Shown: positions 43,186 through 52,510, counted from the first letter of the stretch. The stretch is 64,000 bases of DNA from Deltaproteobacteria bacterium (GCA_031285295.1 JAITWK010000039.1:1-64000), one strand, 5' to 3'. Translations and numbers: made by a program. Notes: a model not told the origin generated them from the sequence alone.

Positions 43186-43551
43186 TCATGAATTTTTCCC
43201 AAGCAATGGTGCTATGGACTCAATAAGTTTGGGAAGTTCTTTCTGGGCGGTATCCCATACAAGATCCCACTTGATGCTGTCATAGTCATGCACTAGCGCG
43301 TTACGCATTCCTCGCGCTTGGCGCAGTGGGATATGTTTGTTTTGTTCGCAAAACTCAGGGTGTTTTTTCAAAAGAGCTGTGGAAGCTTCGCCGATAATGG
43401 TCAAGCGCCGCGCAACGATATCTTGCACATCCATTCCGCCAGCGCTGAGAAATCCTTCTCGCGTTTCATTATGCAAGCGTTCGACAATCCGGCTGGCTGA
43501 GGTGTAAATATCATCAAGAAGTTTGTGAATTTGCAGATCCAAATTGCTCAT
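43186..43551 (-). CDS. hepT: HepT-type HEPN toxin (DUF86)
   Basis: A 121-residue all-alpha HEPN-domain RNase. The catalytic and modification motif R-x4-H-x-Y is RNALVHDY, with R83, H88 and Y90. In characterised HepT/MntA systems the partner blocks the toxin by adding AMP to the motif tyrosine. It overlaps the antitoxin gene by 4 nt (ATGA). The stop lies 7 nt from an att-like duplicate of the tRNA-Leu end. Confidence 0.88.
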   Translation of the reverse strand: MSNLDLQIHKLLDDIYTSASRIVERLHNETREGFLSAGGMDVQDIVARRLTIIGEASTALLKKHPEFCEQNKHIPLRQARGMRNALVHDYDSIKWDLVWDTAQKELPKLIESIAPLLGKNS

Positions 43552-43844
43552 AACCGCACGGCATCCCTTTCGATGGACATGCGCATATACTCATGCATAC
43601 GCCCACCGGAACTTATGATATCAACCTGTACGCCAAGCAAATCCACCAAATCCTCATGCAGGCCGCCGATATCGAATAATGTCGTGCCGGGGGCGGTATC
43701 GACCAGAAAATCAATGTCACTATCTTCGGTATCCTCGCCACGGGCTACGGAACCGACAAGGCGCACATTATAAATCATGGGATAACGCCCCAGGATTTCC
43801 AAAATTCCCTCGCGGTGGATATGTAAAAGTTCTGATGGTAGCAT
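43548..43844 (-). CDS. mntA: MntA-type nucleotidyltransferase antitoxin
   Basis: A 98-residue minimal nucleotidyltransferase with the motif GSVARGEDTEDSDIDF (G31, S32, then D43 and D45 as metal ligands) and a following DIISSGG segment. Transfers AMP to HepT in related systems. First gene of the pair, upstream of and overlapping hepT. Confidence 0.88.
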   Translation of the reverse strand: MLPSELLHIHREGILEILGRYPMIYNVRLVGSVARGEDTEDSDIDFLVDTAPGTTLFDIGGLHEDLVDLLGVQVDIISSGGRMHEYMRMSIERDAVRL

Positions 43845-43881
43845 GATTGTTTCTTTATGTCCTTAAATAGGCTCGAAAGTC

Positions 43882-43920
43882 AAATCCCCGGACTCATCGA
43901 AATGATGAATCCGGGGATTT
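43882..43920 (-). terminator. Terminator between tRNA-Leu and mntA
   Basis: 11-bp stem AAATCCCCGGA/TCCGGGGATTT with an inner CATC/GATG pairing. On the minus strand it ends TTTGACTTT. It stops tRNA-Leu transcription before the toxin-antitoxin pair. Confidence 0.7.
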
Positions 43921-43932
43921 CGTTACTATTCT

Positions 43933-44021
43933 TGGTGCCCGAGGCCGGAATCGAACCGGCACAGCCGTTTCCAGCCGAGGGATTTTAAGTCCCTTGTGTC
44001 TACCTATTCCACCACTCGGGC
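43933..44021 (-). tRNA. tRNA-Leu (anticodon TAA)
   Basis: 89 nt on the minus strand with the long variable arm of class II tRNAs. The acceptor GCCCGAG pairs perfectly with CTCGGGC and CCA is encoded. The anticodon stem AGGGA/TCCCT encloses CTTAAAA, so the anticodon is TAA, reading TTA. The 3' end is duplicated at 43161-43179. Confidence 0.95.
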
Positions 44022-44297
44022 TTATTGCCTCAAGCGTGTCAACTTGAAGCTTGTCGATTGCAGAAGCCGGTTTATAGCGCAATCTGGACGCTTTGGCAAT
44101 TTGTGGCTTTAGACGATTTTATATTGGAGTTATTTATTTCTATATTGGCGTTCCCGGAATTCGAGTTTATCTTTTACATGACGGGAACAGAATATTTCAC
44201 ACTTGAAGCACCCGGCAAGGAGGCGGTTTCAAATCCTTGCCGTTTGAAATTTTATAGATGCTTGGCGGATAGTCAGGCATTTTCAGGGGGTTATACA

Positions 44298-44657
44298 ATG
44301 AATGATAATGCCTGTTGTCTGGAGTCCTGCCCGGCCTTGGATCCGCTTATGGAATTGCTGCGCATAGCGCGTGTCCAGAATAGCCTGCTGGACAAACTTG
44401 GCCAGAATTATTTGCGCGAGCAGTGTGAGCAAAGCGATTCGCGCATTCCGGGCGGTCAACGCAAGCCGCGCGGCCAGCGTAATCAATCAGACCCGCGAGC
44501 TTTGCTTGATTTGCGTGATCTGTCGGACGGGCCGCAAGTGCATGAAATTTTGAAGGCTATTGGCGAATGCCCGGCTCTGCTGTCTCTGGCCCACTCGGAT
44601 TTGGCGGTAGAAGCCGAGCGGGCAGCGCATGAGGAGAAAATAAAAAATTACCTGTAA
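44298..44657 (+). CDS. Hypothetical protein, charged helical
   Basis: A 119-residue soluble protein, mostly helical, with a polar Arg/Gln/Ser-rich middle (GGQRKPRGQRNQSDPRALLDL). AGGGGG 8 nt before the ATG at 44298 sets the start; an upstream extension in the same frame runs into tRNA-Leu flanking DNA and is rejected. Family not recognised. Confidence 0.5.
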   Translation: MNDNACCLESCPALDPLMELLRIARVQNSLLDKLGQNYLREQCEQSDSRIPGGQRKPRGQRNQSDPRALLDLRDLSDGPQVHEILKAIGECPALLSLAHSDLAVEAERAAHEEKIKNYL

Positions 44658-44699
44658 GCGCAGCTTCAAGGCGAAGCGATTTTTGTAATTAACTTGCGG

Positions 44700-45095
44700 T
44701 TACTTTTCCTGCTCGCCGCGCAGGGCGCGATCAATAGGCCCGGCGGCGGGCAGGGGCATTTTGCCGACCTTGAGCTTGCCTTTATTGATGGCATAGAAGT
44801 AGGCGGCGACAAGTTCTTTATCCACAAAAAACAGCTTGCACTCGCAACGCGCATCCATGTCTTTCTTGATCTGCGCGGCGAGGGAGGCAAAAAACTCCTC
44901 GCCGAATTCGTTGAACACGCACTGAAAGAAGGTGCGGTCGCCTTCGGATTCAAAATTAACAAACTTGGCTTTGGCCGCTTCAAGCTTTTCCGAGACAGCG
45001 GCGATCAGTTTTTCTTCCAGGGGCAGCAGATCCTCGTAGCTGATTTCCGGCGCATAAACGAGCTGCCCGAACAGTTCTGTGCGGTTTTTCGGCAT
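44700..45095 (-). CDS. Conserved hypothetical protein
   Basis: A 131-residue soluble alpha/beta protein with a long helix (about 25-45), a segment CKLFFVDKELVAAYFYAINKG and a Lys/Pro-rich end. No recognised motif. It lies downstream of era on the same strand after a gap of about 70 nt. Could be a lineage-specific protein; function not assigned. Confidence 0.6.
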   Translation of the reverse strand: MPKNRTELFGQLVYAPEISYEDLLPLEEKLIAAVSEKLEAAKAKFVNFESEGDRTFFQCVFNEFGEEFFASLAAQIKKDMDARCECKLFFVDKELVAAYFYAINKGKLKVGKMPLPAAGPIDRALRGEQEK

Positions 45096-45166
45096 GTGCG
45101 CCTCCTTTTTTTCGCCTGCTTTCTTTTCGCCAACTATGAGGTTGTTGGCAAGGCTGTTAGAGCGTT

Positions 45167-46093
45167 CTACTCTTGCCTGCCCAACCCCAGGGTATGCAGA
45201 AAATTCAAATCTTCCGGCCAGTTTTCCTTAATTTTGACCCAGAGTTCCAGATAAACCTTGGTACCCAGAAGTTCCTGAATTTCCTTACGCGCGGTCTCGC
45301 CCACCTTTTTGAGGTTCTTGCCGCCCTGGCCAATTACCATGCCCTTGTGGCTGGAGCGGCCAACGTAAATAACCGCGTTGATGCGGGTAAGGTTCTGCTC
45401 CGGCAACTCTTCCCACAACTCGATATCAACCGCCGTAAAATAGGGCAGTTCCTGGCGCATGGACAGAAACAGCTTTTCGCGGATAAGCTCGGCGGACATA
45501 AAGCGCATGGGCAGGGTAGAGAGCTGATCGTCCGGGAACTGGGCCGGGCTTGCGGGCAGCGATTTTTTCAGCTTGCCGAGCATGTCGGGCAGGCCGAGCC
45601 CTTTAAGGGCGGAGAGCGGAAAAATCTCTGCCTTGGGCAGTTCCGCGTGCAAGGTTTCCAACAGGGGCAGCAGTTTGGATTTGTCGCCCAGCAGGTCCAC
45701 CTTGTTCACGGCCACCAGCAGGGGGCGCTCTTCGGCCTGCAAGGCGGGCAGAATGGGCTTGACGTCGTTATCCAGAAATTCCGGCTTGCGGGCGTAAAGG
45801 TCGCCATCCAGTACCAGCAGCAGCGCATCGGCGTTTTCCATGGCCTGCCAGGCCGACTGCAAGAGCAGACGGTTCATTTTGCCGCGCAGTTGGTGGATGC
45901 CTGGCGTATCCATGAAGATAACCTGGGCGTCCGGCTCGGACAAAATGCCGGTAATCTGGTTGCGCGTGGTCTGCGGGCGGGGGGTGACAATGGCCACCTT
46001 CTGGCCCAGATAGCTGTTCAGCAGGGTGGATTTTCCGGCGTTGGGCGGCCCCATAAGGGCAACCCAGCCACAACGATGTTCAGTACTACTCAA
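45167..46093 (-). CDS. era: GTPase Era
   Basis: A 308-residue GTPase for 16S rRNA processing and 30S assembly. G1 is [13 protein letters not shown] (about 15-27), G2 effector residues follow in [13 protein letters not shown]3 is DTPG and G4 is NKVD. The C-terminal KH domain has the loop [20 protein letters not shown]. It begins 3 nt after the lysC stop, so they are co-transcribed. Confidence 0.96.
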   Translation of the reverse strand: MSSTEHRCGWVALMGPPNAGKSTLLNSYLGQKVAIVTPRPQTTRNQITGILSEPDAQVIFMDTPGIHQLRGKMNRLLLQSAWQAMENADALLLVLDGDLYARKPEFLDNDVKPILPALQAEERPLLVAVNKVDLLGDKSKLLPLLETLHAELPKAEIFPLSALKGLGLPDMLGKLKKSLPASPAQFPDDQLSTLPMRFMSAELIREKLFLSMRQELPYFTAVDIELWEELPEQNLTRINAVIYVGRSSHKGMVIGQGGKNLKKVGETARKEIQELLGTKVYLELWVKIKENWPEDLNFLHTLGLGRQE

Positions 46094-46096
46094 AAC

Positions 46097-47320
46097 TTAA
46101 GCTCCTATTTTATCCAGCTCAAAAGCGTCATGCAGGGTGCGCACGGCCAATTCGGTGTATTTTTCTTCGATCAGGCAGGAAATTTTAATTTCCGAGGTGC
46201 TGATCATCAGAATGTTGATGTTTTCCCGGTACAGGGCATCGAAAGCCAGCGAGGCCACGCCGGAATGGTTGCGCATGCCCACGCCGATGACCGAAACCTT
46301 GCAGACGTTGGAATTGTATAAAATTTCTCTGGCTCCGAATTTTTCGCGGCTGGCTTCCACCACGGCCATGGCTTTTTGCAAATCCTTGCGCGAGACCGTG
46401 AACGTCATGTCGGTCACGCCGCCCTGGCTGGGGTTTTGCACGATCATGTCAACCGTGATTTTGGCCTGATCCAGGGGGCCGAAAATGCCTGCGGAAACGC
46501 CAGGCCGGTCCGGTACGGCGCACAGGGTGATCAGAGCCTGATCCTTATCGTAAGCAATGCCGGAAACGAGAACATTTTCCATCTTGGAATCCTCCTGGGT
46601 GAGCACGGTACCGGGGGTGTTAGTGAAAGTGGAGCGCACGTGCACGGGAACTTTATATTTTTTGGCGAATTCTACCGAGCGTATTTCCAGCACCTTGCTG
46701 CCCATGCTGGCCATTTCCAGCATCTCGTCGTAGGAGATGCGGTCAAGCTTGCGGGCCGTGGAGCAAAGGTTGGGGTCGGTGGTATAGACGCCATCAACGT
46801 CAGTGTATATTTCGCAGCAATGGGCGCCAAGGGCGGCGGCCACAGCCACAGCCGAGGTATCCGAGCCGCCCCGGCCCAGGGTGGTGATGCGCCGATCGCG
46901 CGTGACGCCCTGAAAACCGGCCATGACCAGCACATCGTATTCTTCCAGCAACTCAAGCAAATGCTCTTCGTCGAAGGAGGAAATACGCGCCTTGCCGTGT
47001 TCATCGTCGGTGATGATCGGTGCCTGAAAGCCGAGCAGCGAACGGGCCTTGATGCCGTTATCCTTGAGCAGCATGGCGAAAAGAGCGGTGGAAACCTGCT
47101 CGCCGGTGGAAACCAGTGAGTCGCATTCCGCCGGGTCGGGCGCGTTCGACCATTCAGAGGCCAGAGCCAGCAGGCGGTTGGTTTCTCCCGCCCGGGCCGA
47201 AAGCACCACCACCAGTTTATTGCCCTGTTCGAGCCCCTGGCGAACTTTCACCAGCACTTCGCGCATACAGGCCAGATCCTTTACCGAGGAACCGCCGAAT
47301 TTTTGAACTAGAATCCGCAC
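46097..47320 (-). CDS. lysC: Aspartate kinase
   Basis: A 407-residue aspartokinase, first step of the lysine/threonine/methionine pathway. The kinase motif is KFGGSSVKD near the N-terminus, with FQGVTRDRRITTLGRGGSDTSAVA in the catalytic core. Two ACT domains at the C-terminus suggest feedback inhibition. The GTG at 47320 is chosen: AAGGA lies 7 nt upstream and RILVQKFGGSS begins the family. The open frame extends further, but that part is a palindromic repeat. Confidence 0.95.
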   Translation of the reverse strand: MRILVQKFGGSSVKDLACMREVLVKVRQGLEQGNKLVVVLSARAGETNRLLALASEWSNAPDPAECDSLVSTGEQVSTALFAMLLKDNGIKARSLLGFQAPIITDDEHGKARISSFDEEHLLELLEEYDVLVMAGFQGVTRDRRITTLGRGGSDTSAVAVAAALGAHCCEIYTDVDGVYTTDPNLCSTARKLDRISYDEMLEMASMGSKVLEIRSVEFAKKYKVPVHVRSTFTNTPGTVLTQEDSKMENVLVSGIAYDKDQALITLCAVPDRPGVSAGIFGPLDQAKITVDMIVQNPSQGGVTDMTFTVSRKDLQKAMAVVEASREKFGAREILYNSNVCKVSVIGVGMRNHSGVASLAFDALYRENINILMISTSEIKISCLIEEKYTELAVRTLHDAFELDKIGA

Positions 47321-47338
47321 AATCAAATCCTTATAATA

Positions 47339-47463
47339 GTAGCACCTGCTTTTGCCGTGATGCTGCGTCAGATTTCGTTTTTGCCTCCGGTCGAGTACGA
47401 GAAGAGTACACTCCCGTCGGCAAAAACTCATCTTCCTTGCCTGACGACAAAATCAGGCACTAC
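47339..47463. repeat. Palindromic intergenic repeat, copy 5
   Basis: About 125 bp between tsaE and lysC. The right end reads AAAATCAGGCACTAC, as in copy 2, and the left GTAGCACC. Inner arms TTTTTGCC/GGCAAAAA flank the core GTCGAGTACGAGAAGAGTACAC. It ends 3 nt from the tsaE stop. Confidence 0.8.
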
Positions 47464-47466
47464 CAA

Positions 47467-48000
47467 TCAGTTTTGCTCAATCTGAGAACTACCAACAATT
47501 TCCAAGCCTGCCTGTTCGGCGGCTACGGCCAGCGCACGGAGAAAATCCTGACCAGGAACAACACATTTAAAGGTAGCAGTCCTCGTCTGGCCCTCGCCGG
47601 AAAGCGAGCAATGCAAAAATTCCGGCGGCAACAAGCCTTCCTTCATACGCTCCGGCCATTCAACAAGCAACAACAAATCGCCATTTTCAGCCATTTGCAG
47701 GGCTTCGATCAAATCTTCGCCATCCTGCCAGACTTCCAGGCGGTAGAGGTCAAAGTGCAGTACTGGCGGTTCGCAGGCGTAGGCATTGCAAAGGGTGAAG
47801 CTGGGGCTGCATACTTCCGATGTATGCCCGCCGGGCAAATTTTCTACCAGATGGCGCACCAGCGTGGTTTTGCCAGCGCCCAGCCCGCCTTGCAGCAGGA
47901 TCAGGCCGGAAGGAGGCCAGCCTTGACCAGACAGGATCAAATCGGCCAGCACCGCACCAAGCCGGGCCGTATCGGCAAGTTCGGGAATAAGTATTTTCAT
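47467..48000 (-). CDS. tsaE: tRNA t6A37 biosynthesis ATPase TsaE
   Basis: A 177-residue ATPase working with TsaB and TsaD in threonylcarbamoyladenosine synthesis. Walker A is GGLGAGKTTLVRHL; the segment EVCSPSFTLCNAY fits the family. Downstream of nnrD by 20 nt, a common pairing. TsaB and TsaD are not in the window. Confidence 0.92.
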   Translation of the reverse strand: MKILIPELADTARLGAVLADLILSGQGWPPSGLILLQGGLGAGKTTLVRHLVENLPGGHTSEVCSPSFTLCNAYACEPPVLHFDLYRLEVWQDGEDLIEALQMAENGDLLLLVEWPERMKEGLLPPEFLHCSLSGEGQTRTATFKCVVPGQDFLRALAVAAEQAGLEIVGSSQIEQN

Positions 48001-48020
48001 TAATTTAATACCGCAATGAT

Positions 48021-49640
48021 TTAATATAATTCAGCCAGAGCTTCCGGCAATAGCAAGGCGATATCCGAGGCCAGATTGCCCCCGGCGGGCCAGCGGCGGC
48101 GCAGCAGAGATCCGGATCTGGCATGAATCCAGGCCCCAAGGCTGGCGGCACTGAGGCTGTCCAGCCCACGGGCCAGCAGGGCCGCGATTAAGCCGGAAAG
48201 CACGTCACCGCTGCCGCCCACTGCCAGATTCGGCTCGGCAAAGGGGTTAAGGGCCAAGGCTTCGTCACCCCGGCCAATCAGGGTTCCGGCTCCTTTCAGC
48301 AGCAGCACCGCCGGGCAGTGTGCGCAGAACAGACGCGCCGCTTCGCTTCGCTCGGGCAGTTCCAGAAGTTTGCCAAAGTTCATGCCCGGCTTTTCACCCA
48401 ACAGACGCAACATTTCGCCAGCATGCGGGGTAAGCACGTCGTCTGGCCGCAGATGTTCAACTATATAAGGAAAGAGCGCATCGGCGTCCAGCACCAGTGG
48501 CGGGCGATCCGGCAGGCGCAGCACGCTTTCCACAATAGCGGCGGCAGCCTGGGAACGCCCCAGACCCGGACCAAGCACGATGGCGGATTTTTTACCCAGC
48601 CCGGCAATGCACTCGAAAAGATCCGCAAGCATGGCCTCGTCCCAGTCATGCGCCGATTCGCCGGAAAATCTACCCAAAGGCCGGGTCATAATTTCCGGGT
48701 GTCCGCTTTTGATTTCACCTGAAAGACCAGCCGGGGCCGCTACCGTGACCAGCCCGGCTCCGGCCCGGCAGGCTCCCAGAGCGGACAGAGTGGCGGCCCC
48801 GGTCAAACCCGGCGATCCGCCAATAATCAGCACTTTGCCTTTTTCCGCTTTGTGAATTTGCGGCGGCAATTTCGGCAAAATTCCGGGCCGGGGGCAAATC
48901 AGGCGGAAGCGGCTTTTTGTGTGCCGGATTAATTCAAGGGGCAGGCCGATTTCCGCCACACGCAGTTGGCCGGTATAGGCCTCGGCCCAGGGCAGACAGA
49001 GGCCGGGCTTGGCGGCGGCAAAGCTTACAGTAAGATTCGCCCGCACCGCCTCCGGTTCCGGGCGGCCACTTAGGGCGGAGAGGCCGGAGGGGATATCAAG
49101 GGAAAGCACAAAGGCCCCACGGGCGGCGAATTGATTGATCAGGCGCACAGCGGCCAGGCCGTCGTCGCGCAGCGGGCCGCGAAAACCCGCCCCAAACAGC
49201 GCGTCAATAATAATATCCGGCACGTAGTCAATAATATCCGGAGCATCGTCAGCCGCATCGCGGCAAAACGAGGCACTATCCAGTTGTTTTACGTTTACTC
49301 CGGCCAGGCGGGCCATCTCCATATGCTCGCGGCTGATGCCGCTGTATTGATCAGGGCTGCGCAGCGTGCGCACTTCTACCTGACAATCACGGTTTGCCAG
49401 TTGCCGGGCCAGGGCGAGGCCGTCGCCGCCGTTGTTGCCGCCGCCGGACAATACCAGCACGCGCAGGCCGGGGCCTAATAAATCTTTGGGGCCGTATGCT
49501 TCTTTCAGGCAGTACAGGGCAGCGCGGGAGGCGTTTTCCATCAGCAACAGGGTAGGCACATGATAGTCGCTCTCGGCCAGTTTATCCCAGCGGGCGCTTT
49601 CCTCAGGTGTGACCAAAGGCTGAAAAAGAAGATTTTGCAT
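48021..49640 (-). CDS. nnrDE: Bifunctional NAD(P)HX epimerase/dehydratase
   Basis: A 539-residue repair enzyme for hydrated NAD(P)H. The N-terminal YjeF epimerase domain (about 1-225) has SGGGNNGGDGLALARQL and DALFGAGFRGPLRDDG. The C-terminal ADP-dependent dehydratase domain has GPGLGRS, LTPHAGEMLRLL and the nucleotide loop GGSGDVLSGLIAALLA. Start set at the ATG of MQNLLFQPL; the 11-residue longer reading would need a TTG. The ribosome-binding site is weak. Confidence 0.93.
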   Translation of the reverse strand: MQNLLFQPLVTPEESARWDKLAESDYHVPTLLLMENASRAALYCLKEAYGPKDLLGPGLRVLVLSGGGNNGGDGLALARQLANRDCQVEVRTLRSPDQYSGISREHMEMARLAGVNVKQLDSASFCRDAADDAPDIIDYVPDIIIDALFGAGFRGPLRDDGLAAVRLINQFAARGAFVLSLDIPSGLSALSGRPEPEAVRANLTVSFAAAKPGLCLPWAEAYTGQLRVAEIGLPLELIRHTKSRFRLICPRPGILPKLPPQIHKAEKGKVLIIGGSPGLTGAATLSALGACRAGAGLVTVAAPAGLSGEIKSGHPEIMTRPLGRFSGESAHDWDEAMLADLFECIAGLGKKSAIVLGPGLGRSQAAAAIVESVLRLPDRPPLVLDADALFPYIVEHLRPDDVLTPHAGEMLRLLGEKPGMNFGKLLELPERSEAARLFCAHCPAVLLLKGAGTLIGRGDEALALNPFAEPNLAVGGSGDVLSGLIAALLARGLDSLSAASLGAWIHARSGSLLRRRWPAGGNLASDIALLLPEALAELY

Positions 49641-49688
49641 GGAGTTTTTACCAAAGATTAATTTTAGGGGCAAAAAGGATGCTCGTGA

Positions 49689-50117
49689 CTAAGGGGTAAG
49701 CACCAACACTGCGCCCGCCGTCTCCCTGCTGTGTGTGATGGAAAGCAGGCTGTGTCCGGCCCCCAGGGCCAGCAGGCGTTCAGCCGCGCCGTTCAGGAAC
49801 AGCATTTCCGGCTGACCGGAGGGCAGGCTGCGCACGCAAAGATCCTGAAACCAGATGCCGGGCACGAACCCGGTGCCAAGAGCTTTGACAGCGGCTTCCT
49901 TGGCCGCGAAGCGCGAGGCCAGAAAGACGGCCCTTGCTCCATCCCCGGCTGGCGAGTTTGATTCGCCAGCTTTTGGCAAGCCGGTTTTGCCGACGTTTAA
50001 AAAGACGGCGAGTTCGTCCGGGTGCAGAATTTTTTGCGCGAAGCGTTCGCCATAGCGCTGCCAGGCGTGCCGCATGCGGGAAATTTCCACCAGATCTATG
50101 CCTAATCCCAGAATCAT
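49689..50117 (-). CDS. acpS: Holo-[acyl-carrier-protein] synthase
   Basis: A 142-residue AcpS that transfers 4'-phosphopantetheine from CoA to acyl carrier protein. The N-terminus ILGLGIDLVEISRM and the motif FAAKEAAVKALGTG carry the metal and CoA ligands (Asp8 and the Glu of KEAA). A polar insert of about 20 residues (GKTGLPKAGESNSPAGDGA) makes it longer than the usual 120-126. Upstream of nnrD. Confidence 0.93.
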   Translation of the reverse strand: MILGLGIDLVEISRMRHAWQRYGERFAQKILHPDELAVFLNVGKTGLPKAGESNSPAGDGARAVFLASRFAAKEAAVKALGTGFVPGIWFQDLCVRSLPSGQPEMLFLNGAAERLLALGAGHSLLSITHSRETAGAVLVLTP

Positions 50118-50334
50118 GAAGTGACTTTTTCATTACAAGCGATCTTTGTCAATTTGGAAACAGTCCATAGCGCCTCTAAAAAATTAACCTTCCTGGCTTA
50201 ACCCTGAACCTGGCGGCAAAACAGGCGCTACCCGCGCTGTCAAGATATGGACAAAGCCGCCCCCGCGTATTAGATAGTGTCATTAAAATAATGCTAACAA
50301 CCAACAGCAAAATATAAACCAGTATGGTGAAAAT

Positions 50335-51666
50335 ATGAAAATATGCATGGTCGGCACCGGCTATGTCGGATTGGTAAGTTCAGCCTGTTTTGCGGAAATG
50401 GGCAACGATGTGCGCTGCGTTGATGTGAACAGCGATCTGGTGTCCAGGCTTAACGCCGGGCACATTCACATCTTCGAGCCTGGCCTGGAGCCGCTGGTGC
50501 GGCAGAACCACGAACAGGGGCGGCTCTTTTTTACCAACAGCCTTTCCGAAGGTCTGGAAGGAGCCAAAGCGGTTTTTATCTGCGTGGGCACGCCCTCCGG
50601 TGAGGATGGTTCCTGCGATCTTGGCTATGTGCGGGCTGTGGCCTCCGAAATTGGCCGAAGCATGACCGCGCCGCTGCTGGTGGTAAATAAATCCACCGTG
50701 CCGGTAGGCACTGCGGATATGGTGCGCGGGATCATTGCCGATGAACTGGCGGTCAGGGGCCTGAAGCTGGAATTCCATGTGGCTTCCAACCCGGAATTTT
50801 TGAAAGAGGGCGACGCGATCAGCGATTTCATGAAGCCGGACCGGGTGGTAGTGGGGGCTGATTCCGAAAAAGCCGTGGCCCTGCTCAAGGAACTTTACGC
50901 CCCCTTTGCGCGCAGCCGCGAAAAATTCATCAGCATGGACGTGCGCAGCGCGGAAATGACCAAGTACGCGGCCAACTGCCTGCTGGCCACCAAAATTTCC
51001 TTCATCAACGAAATAGCCAACCTCTGCGAACAGGTAGGGGCCGATGTGCGCGACGTGCGCACCGGCATTGGATCGGATCACCGCATTGGCTATCATTTCA
51101 TCTATCCCGGCATGGGCTATGGCGGCTCCTGCTTCCCCAAGGATGTCAAAGCCCTGATCCGCACGGCCCGTGAACACAACTTCACGGCCAGCCTGTTGGA
51201 ATCGGTTGACGACGTGAACGAGCGGCAGAAATTGCGTCTGGCCCGGCGCCTGGTGGATTATTTTGAGCCGCAGGGCGGCGTGGGTGGCAAAACCCTGGCC
51301 CTTTGGGGCTTGGCTTTCAAAGCCAATACCGATGATTTGCGCGAATCCGCCCCGGTGGAAGTGGTGCGCTTTTTAACGGCACTGGGTATGCGCGTGCGTA
51401 TATATGACCCGGTAGCCGCCGCGAACGGGCGCAAGCTTTTTGCCGGAAATTCCCTGGTTTGCGTGGCAGACAGCCAGTATGAAGCGCTAACCGGGGCCGA
51501 CGCCCTGATGGTGGCTACCGAGTGGAATCAGTTCCGCACGCCGGATTTCGAGCGGATCAAGTCCACGCTTAAACAGCCGCTGATTTTTGATGGTCGTAAC
51601 CTGTATTCGCCGTCCAGTCTTGCGGCTTTAGGTCTGGCCTACTTTTCCGTAGGCCGGAAAAATTAG
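50335..51666 (+). CDS. ugd: UDP-glucose 6-dehydrogenase
   Basis: A 443-residue NAD-dependent enzyme making UDP-glucuronate for surface polysaccharide. N-terminal Rossmann motif GTGYVGL (7-13). Catalytic cysteine C266 in GYGGSCFPKD; the C-terminal UDP-binding domain includes LWGLAFKANTDDLRESAP. The ribosome-binding site is weak. The diguanylate cyclase gene starts 13 nt downstream, suggesting a link between polysaccharide synthesis and cyclic di-GMP. Confidence 0.95.
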   Translation: MKICMVGTGYVGLVSSACFAEMGNDVRCVDVNSDLVSRLNAGHIHIFEPGLEPLVRQNHEQGRLFFTNSLSEGLEGAKAVFICVGTPSGEDGSCDLGYVRAVASEIGRSMTAPLLVVNKSTVPVGTADMVRGIIADELAVRGLKLEFHVASNPEFLKEGDAISDFMKPDRVVVGADSEKAVALLKELYAPFARSREKFISMDVRSAEMTKYAANCLLATKISFINEIANLCEQVGADVRDVRTGIGSDHRIGYHFIYPGMGYGGSCFPKDVKALIRTAREHNFTASLLESVDDVNERQKLRLARRLVDYFEPQGGVGGKTLALWGLAFKANTDDLRESAPVEVVRFLTALGMRVRIYDPVAAANGRKLFAGNSLVCVADSQYEALTGADALMVATEWNQFRTPDFERIKSTLKQPLIFDGRNLYSPSSLAALGLAYFSVGRKN

Positions 51667-51679
51667 CCGCAGGCGCAAA

Positions 51680-52426
51680 ATGAACAATCAGGGCGGTTTT
51701 CGCCGAAGTATCTCCATTCCAGCAGTGGTGGCTTTTTTCGTATCCGTGCTTCTGTGCTGCGTGGTACTGTACTGCGCATGGCAGTTCCGGCTTGCGCCGG
51801 TGCGTGAGTGGTATCAGTTTCCGGAACTTTGGGTCGCGCTTGGCTTTGGCCTGTTTATCAGTTGTCTGGTTGGCCTGGTCATGCAGGACAACTACGCGCT
51901 CAAGCTGGCGCAGATTAAGCTGGAGGAGAAGGCCAAAAGCGATTACCTGACCGGCATCGCCAATCGGCGTCACTTTATGGATATGGCTCCGGTGCATTTG
52001 CAGCATGCGGCCAGAAACAATAAAAGTTGCTTCATCATTATGTTTGATGTGGATAACTTCAAAAAAACCAACGATACCTACGGCCACGCAGCCGGGGATA
52101 TGGTTCTGGGCGTTACTGCCGCGCGGGTCAAAAGCATAATCCGTCCCTATGATTTATTCGCGCGTTATGGCGGCGAGGAGTTCATTATGCTGGCCGTGGA
52201 TGTGGAGCAGAAAGAGGCAGAAGCCCTGGTTTCGCGGATTCGGCTGAGCCTGTGCGATGCCCCCTTCTTTTTCGGCGACATGAGCATATCTGTTTCAGCC
52301 AGTTTTGGCCTGGCGCAGGTTTTGCCGGGGGCGGATTTTGAAACGGTCATAAGGTGGGCGGACGAGGCTCTTTATACGGCCAAAAATGAGGGGCGCAACA
52401 AGAGCGTATGCTACGTTGCCAAATAG
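51680..52426 (+). CDS. Membrane diguanylate cyclase (GGDEF)
   Basis: A 248-residue protein. Two transmembrane helices (about 14-35 and 51-68) are followed by a full GGDEF domain. The active-site motif is GGEEF at 164-168 and the inhibitory I-site RPYD lies five residues before it, so activity and product inhibition are expected. The sensor part is minimal. Probably co-transcribed with ugd and followed by a terminator. Confidence 0.92.
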   Translation: MNNQGGFRRSISIPAVVAFFVSVLLCCVVLYCAWQFRLAPVREWYQFPELWVALGFGLFISCLVGLVMQDNYALKLAQIKLEEKAKSDYLTGIANRRHFMDMAPVHLQHAARNNKSCFIIMFDVDNFKKTNDTYGHAAGDMVLGVTAARVKSIIRPYDLFARYGGEEFIMLAVDVEQKEAEALVSRIRLSLCDAPFFFGDMSISVSASFGLAQVLPGADFETVIRWADEALYTAKNEGRNKSVCYVAK

Positions 52427-52480
52427 CAACTTGAAAAAAATTAATAAAAAAAGCGCGACAAAATTTGTGCAAAAAAAATA

Positions 52481-52510
52481 AAATCCGGACAAAAAATCCG
52501 GATTTTTTTT
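52481..52510 (+). terminator. Terminator after the diguanylate cyclase gene
   Basis: 9-bp stem AAATCCGGA/TCCGGATTT with an A-rich loop and a run of eight T. Confidence 0.9.

Noticed and set aside
47321..47431. A 37-residue N-terminal extension of aspartate kinase
   Set aside because: The extension is the palindromic repeat read as protein; GTG at 47320 has a good ribosome-binding site and begins the family sequence.
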